From the NCBI RefSeq assembly GCF_000499385.1, contig NW_013652137.1, forward strand, positions 62,001 through 126,000: a stretch of DNA of 64,000 bases, in the 5' to 3' direction. Positions 58,430-64,000 of this stretch are shown piece after piece. The notes beneath the pieces were generated by a model. The model searched no databases. It was not told the origin of the DNA and saw only the letters and a program-made list of their open reading frames with translations. A program made the position numbers and the translations under genes. This DNA comes from Eimeria necatrix. Its lineage: Eukaryota > Apicomplexa > Conoidasida > Eucoccidiorida > Eimeriidae. Within the stretch, counting starts at the first letter, position 1; each line of letters starts with the position of its first letter.

Positions 58430-61400
58430 CTATTCTTTCTGGCCTACGCACAGTTGTTCTAAGCAATTGAGGGTTATAGATTTTGGGCGCTCAATGGGAA
58501 GGCCCAGTGCGCGAGCCCAGACTGCGCAGTAACGACACCACAGCATATATTTCACTTCTTTGGTGTGGTACCAGCAACAGCAAGCCAGCGAGAAGAACCA
58601 GCAAAAGAAGGAAACTGAAAACAGGACGGTAAAACTAAGACAGAGCTGTGTGATTGTAACAGAGAAAACAGCAACAGAAGCTGCAGTAGCTGACCAAACT
58701 GAGCGGCAATGCCAAGAGAGCGTGACACTCCGAAGAGGACCGTGTAGAAGTTCTCCTGTTTCAAACCGAAGGCTTGCAATAGAACCCCCGAGTGGCAGTC
58801 GACGTTGGGGTAGGGGTTGGACACCTTTCCTAAGGCAGAACGGTGAAAAATCCAGAAAACGGAATACGAGAAAAATAGTAGGCCTCCATCCTTTAGTAAT
58901 ACATGCTGCTCTTCGGAAAGACGTGAAGGGGACACAAGGATAGCTGTTGCAGATATTGAGACAACAGCCAAGAAGACAGCAGCAGCTGCACAAGCGGTAT
59001 AGGCAGTAGCAGTAGTATGTGCTCACCGGACAGCGTTTCTGGAACGACCTCACGGACGACTTCAAGAAGCCTGAAGTACATCAAGGCATCCACAACTCTG
59101 CGTACTCTCAGGAGGTGTCTGCCACCTCTACGGGAATCCTTCAGGAACGTTATGGCCAGTAATGCAGCTAGCCAGACGAGCTAGTCATATTAAAACTAGC
59201 AACTCTTTCGGGATAAAAGAGAACCTAGCGTCAGTGGGCCGGCAACTGGACAGCAACCGCGGCATTAGCCGCCAACTTCACGAATATGTACTGCAGCTGC
59301 GACAAAAAGAACTGCTCGGCACAAGACGCACTGGAACAGGGGGTCGTGCTGAATGTGTTTCAGAGCAAATTCGCGCTGTAGGGTGAACCTGCAAGTAAAA
59401 GAAACAGAAAAAGTAATGGAAGAAGAACCAACTGTCAAGTAATCACAAGAACGATGAAAGCCCTGTGGAGGTGAAGCAACAGCAGCAGCAATACGCAAGA
59501 GCAAACGATGAAGCAGCCAAGCCACCACCGCCAGTAACAACAGAACAAGCAGCTGCAAACCTGGGGTCAGTCACCCTGAGGACCGCATGCCCAAATCCAG
59601 GAATAACGCCTCCTGCCTTCAGCGTTGCCTGACAGTTTCGAGAGAGGCACAACCGCAGCAGCAGCAAGATATACCGTGCTGCAGAAATCCTGCAAACAGG
59701 ATGCCTCTTGGATGTTATCGTTTGCCAGGCAACACTGAAGCAGCTGTGACAATGCCAGGAGCAGGCAGCAGTAGCAAACTGTCAAAGTAATAAGAGCTAG
59801 AGTCGCGCAGCAGAAGTTGTGAAGCGTTTCCAGGCACAGCAGAGATGATGGCAGCAGCAGCAGGGGCAGCAGAAGAGACCAACGCAACCGCAATGCCAGC
59901 TGAAACTACAGCACCACCAGTAGTACACGATCAAATATCGCACCTTGGCTATCTCTCGGATGTTTTCCTTTGTGGGCGGTGACCCCTGCAGCTGTCTTTG
60001 AACAGACCGCAGCCAGGCCAAGCACATCTGATTCGCCAATCCATGAAGTGGGCCTAATGAAATGACAGAAACAGCAACAGCAGTGGAAAAAGCAGTGGCA
60101 GAGGGAGCTTCACTCGCGTCTTTCTGGACAGCATCCATCTAGGGAAGAGCATGGAAATGTGCTCATGCCGAGAATAGTCGTCGAACACTACGGTGCAGCG
60201 CTCAGGGTTCAGGGCTTCGACATTACCGCCAAGTCCACACATGCCGGCAGCAAAGGCAGCGAAAGGATCCGCTAGGGCAGAGCCAACAAGGTGAGCAGCA
60301 TGGGCAGAAACGTTGCCCCCTGCAGGAAAAACACCAGATGCTGCTGTGGCTGCCACCGTTGCTGCTACCGCTAATGCCGCTTGCTGCTGCTACAACTGTG
60401 GCATTTGTATTGCAAAGGGGGGAGAAAAAGGACAAGAGACAGCAGGATCAGCAGAGCCGCACGTTCAGGCAGATGCTTCGGCAAATCGCCCTCCGATATA
60501 CCATGTGGCAACAAGAAACAAACACACAAAAGCCAAAAAGCATTTGGGCTCCGCAGCGCACGAAGAGGTGGCGCAAGAATGCAGAACACAGAGGCAGATG
60601 TTGCACGGAAGGACAGGCACAATAACCAAAATGGGGAGACGCCAATGGCTTTGGCTGTGGTCAAACAAACCTTCATGATCTGCATGCAGCAGCAGGTAGA
60701 GGCGCAGAAGCTCCTCCTGTTGCTGTCCCTCAAGGCCTAGCATTCGTGCGAAGTTCGCTGCCTGTGAAAGATAGGCCAGCATAGGCAAAACGCAGACACG
60801 AAGTGTTGCTTAATGCATGTACGCCCTCGATCTCAATAAAGTAAGGGGTTACGATTCGAGGCGTGAGGTCTACGATTTGAAGAATGAAGTGCGGATCAGT
60901 AAAACTTTCGCTGTCAGACAATTTATCGTACGCCATTTTAGTTGGTTGTCTGCTGCTGCTGCTACAGTGGCAGGGCAACCATTTGGCTGTCTATCAGCAG
61001 CAATTTCTAGCGCTACAGATTTGCAGAAGTGCAGCGACAAAATCCCCCAAGGCTATCTTCCTAAAGCTGATCGACATCGAAAGTTTAACGTTCAGCGCTC
61101 ACAAAATCAAGTTTAGGGTCGGGGCACGGCACACAGCCGTCGCCAAATTTTCTCCTGTAGATGTGAGCAGCCGTCACCGCTGCGCGCGCTACCTGAAAAG
61201 GACAAAGGAAACGGCAACACACAGCACTATGGTGCTGAAACTCTGTTCTTCCTGCTGTTGCTGCTATTGCTGCACTTGCTCCTGATGCCCAGGCTGACAC
61301 GCATGCTTGGCCTGGCGCTGGAGACACGTTCGCTGCGCCATCAGGGAGCTCATTACAGCCGTCGTTGCTGCTGTTGCTGTTTTTTCTGGTGTTGCTAGCA

Positions 61401-63108
61401 GTGCTGCTGCAGGCGCCGCAGCAGTGCAGCAGTAGCGACTGCACCTAGCAGTACCTTTAGGAAAAGGCAGCAGAAGCAGAAGCACCGGCACCAGCAAGCA
61501 AGCTTTAACAGCCAGCAGCATCTGTTCACGGGCGCGTGTAGCTCCCGCACTAACAATTAATGCAAAATAAGTAGCAATAGCAGCTGTAGGTGACAATGTT
61601 TACCAGAGCGAGCGCGTCGACAAGCGCCGGCTTCCAGAATTCTTTTTTCCCCACGGAGCCGTTTCCTGTTGCTGCTCTGAAGAATGAGAAGTCTGAGAGG
61701 GCAGCAGCTGTAGCAGCAAACGCTGCCATTGGGTGACCATCGGCCGGCAGGGCATCTAATATCGCAGGCACTGCAGCAGGCACTCTCAAGAAACGCTCGT
61801 CAGTGTAGCTTCCGAGATGCGTTGGCGCTTTAGCAGAAGCATCCCCAGCAGTGGCAGCAGCAGCTCGAGACCCAGTAGCAGCAGCGGCAGGTACTGTCAT
61901 CTCATACAGACAACGGTGCAGCAAAGAGACCTCGGACTCGGTAGGCACCTTAGCTGCAAGCACACGCAGCAGTCGCACTCAGAGCAGCAGCAAATGCAGC
62001 AGCAGCTACAGCAGCAGCACTAAGCGCACGAGGACGAACACCTGCGACACATTTACTTGAAAAGCAGCGACTGCAATCTGCAGCTAAGGTATTTGCGGAG
62101 AAAGACTGTCGGGGCAAAGCGATGAACATGAATTACGGGGCAAAAGGACAGGTAACAGATGAAATAGAAAACAGGCAATAAGAGGGCGAAAGCAGGGCGA
62201 CCAATACTAAAGCAGGGGCTTTCTAGGAGGCCAACGAGCTGCCTGTACGAACAGAAACAACTAGCAAATAGACGCAGCAGGTGTCAGTGGGTTAAGCCTC
62301 AGAATGCGTGCTTTGGTGAGGCTAAGACGCACATGTAAGCAAAAACCAAAGGAGAGCCTCCACCGACGGATAGGCGTGGCTCGCCTGCATCTTGGGCAAA
62401 TCCTGCAGCAGCAGTTGCCGCATAGCAGTGCCGTGTAACCGAAGACCCAACTCAGGGTCGAGAACAGACGTTTCTGTCAGTAGCGCCGTGAGGCCCCTCA
62501 TGCCTAAAGGACGACAGCAAACAAATTACCGCAGGCGCGCGTACTTTTGAACACACAGTGGCTTCCATCAGCTGCAGATTAAAGTCCAGGAAGCGGAAGC
62601 TGCAGTCACTGCTGAAAGCGACCACTCATCACGCTCCAACCAGCAGTTCCAGAGGTAATCCAAGGCTCGCGGAACCTGGCAGAGGGCACCCAGTCAGGCT
62701 GTTGACCTTACCACCAATGACGTTCACAGGGGTCACTGACCCGATCTTCACAGCCCCGTACTCAGCTCGTATGCGCTGCAACCGCTTTTGCTTCTCCGCT
62801 GCTGCTGCCATGAGTTGCTCCTGCAGTGTTTCAACTGCCGCACGCACAGCAGCTGCTGCAGAATTTTCCGGCTGTTTAAGACTCTCGCTGGTGCTGCTGC
62901 TGAACGGACTTCTAGACGCTCGAATGCCCGTTAATGGCGGCTCTGTTGCTGGCGGTGTCGCCGCTGTTGCTGCAGTTGTTGGCTTGCAATATGACGTCGT
63001 TGCCGCCCAAGTGCGGTAGGCGCATGCTCCTGTTGCTGCGGTACCGCCGCACGGCAGCGACGAGCCCTTAGAAGGGCCCAACAGGAAACGCACAAGGGGG
63101 GCCCTCAT
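58430..63108 (-). CDS. Mitochondrial citrate synthase
   Basis: The enzyme condenses oxaloacetate and acetyl-CoA to citrate in the TCA cycle. Twelve exons in phase: 63108-62712, 62503-62333, 61953-61604, 61192-61103, 60761-60671, 60319-60227, 60053-59944, 59628-59561, 59388-59332, 59097-59027, 58829-58695 and 58521-58430. The ATG at 63106-63108 starts a long Ala/Ser/Thr-rich presequence. Family blocks are [124 protein letters not shown] and [12 protein letters not shown]. The catalytic His in DHEGGN, the His in GFGHAV and the Asp in PNVDCHSG are all present. Sequence type is the animal/plant mitochondrial form rather than the bacterial-like peroxisomal form. Exon 3 has Ala-rich inserts from GCA repeats. 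Confidence 0.95.
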
Positions 63109-64000
63109 GATGCTCGTGTTTACGGCAAGGAAAGCCTACAGTCTGCAACGTAAACCTTGGAATTTCCAATTTGCAATACGGGGATACGGTGCAACAATAG
63201 AGGTTTGTGCTTATGATTTTTTTGTGTGGAATTTCACCGAACTGCAGCCTTTGCTCGGGTCGGGGCTGGCGGAAGCTCGGGATTCGTCACATTTGTATGC
63301 TCACCCAAATAACGTTAGGTAGGCTTCCAGTTTTTTTAGTTTTCCGTTATTATGCTGATTTATGATTATACCTATTTAGAAGGAGCTTCTTCCGTTGCTC
63401 CTGTGCCTTGTCTCTCTAAGCTCCCTGTGCCGACATGCTACCTGCGGAAAAGGGCCGCTGCGGTAGGGACCAGGAGCAATTCTTTCCGGTCCTTCCTCAC
63501 TCTTTCAACCTTTGAAAAATTAAGAAAAGTGCAAAATGCGCAAGTAGGTGCAAACTGAAGGCTTTAGTGCACTCATTTGTGCTCCCCCTTCTGATTCGAA
63601 ATAAACAGAATAGGTACTCGCGTGACAGATTGGCCAAACTGTCTTCATTTTCGCTATAGACTAGTCCAGTTGGATGCACAAACACTAATATATGGTTTCT
63701 CACTAGAAAAGAGAAGACGGTGGGCTGATCAAACGGTGGATGTTGACTTTTCGTTTACTGGCAACGTAATGTTCATGAGGAAGAATGAATCAATTTCGTG
63801 TCTTTTCAGCTTGTATGACGTAAGGGCCCTAATGCTCATCTTGTCTAATGAGTTGAGAGTTTGGTGTTATGTCTAAAAAAAGGTATTTAGAGCCCAGCAC
63901 TTTGTAGTCTCAGTTCGCACATTTGCCTTCAAATGCCTAGCGACCACAAATTTTTCCTGTCCGAAATCTCATCAACGGAATGGAATACCAAACAGGTAAG
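63109..64000. other. Upstream region of citrate synthase, no gene recognised
   Basis: This holds the presumed promoter region of the minus-strand citrate synthase gene. Plus-strand open frames of 60-85 codons are present, but none shows a motif or splice partner. Composition becomes AT-richer towards the window end. Confidence 0.5.

Overview
The window looks like nuclear DNA of a coccidian apicomplexan, most likely an Eimeria species (inference). The evidence is intron-rich genes with short GT-AG introns, very long runs of CAG/GCA/CTG triplets that code for poly-Q, poly-A, poly-S or poly-L depending on frame, a degenerate TTTAGGG-type telomere-like tract inside an intron, and an apicortin gene, the signature protein of apicomplexans and their relatives. 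No bacterial-style operons, tRNA or rRNA genes were recognised.

Layout. Positions 1-21 kb and 51-64 kb are triplet-repeat-poor. Positions about 21.7-51.2 kb are saturated with CAG-type triplets in exons, introns and intergenic DNA on both strands. This matches the alternating repeat-poor (P) and repeat-rich (R) segments described for Eimeria tenella chromosomes. Genes in order are: a Puf-type PUM3/Puf6 ribosome-biogenesis protein (+, 1-5748, 5' end outside the window); a five-pass prominin-like membrane protein (+, 7572-13751); mitochondrial HSP70 (-, 16342-20477); a serine/lysine-rich protein with one RanBP2-type zinc finger (+, 21381-22259); a large unrecognised homopolymer-rich protein (-, 23552-27883); a single-pass membrane protein with an acidic KD/KE tract and two copies of an apparently new ~65-residue module (-, 30129-33169); a PIG-X/PBN1 subunit of GPI mannosyltransferase I (-, 35694-36548); a heptatricopeptide (HPR/FASTK-like) organellar RNA-binding protein (+, 37264-42960); a Regnase/Zc3h12a-type ribonuclease with a long Q-rich N-terminal region (-, 44576-50148); apicortin with P25-alpha and doublecortin domains (-, 53486-56009 plus a missing first exon); a decayed Ty3/gypsy reverse transcriptase fragment (+, about 57.4-57.9 kb); and mitochondrial citrate synthase in 12 exons (-, 58430-63108).

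The genes are not an operon or one pathway. Themes that recur are mitochondrial function (HSP70, citrate synthase, the HPR protein), RNA biology (PUM3, RanBP2 zinc finger, HPR, ribonuclease), the parasite surface and GPI pathway (PIG-X, prominin-like protein) and the conoid cytoskeleton (apicortin). Exon boundaries were derived by hand from splice consensus plus reading phase. Most junctions given are phase-consistent; those that are not are flagged.
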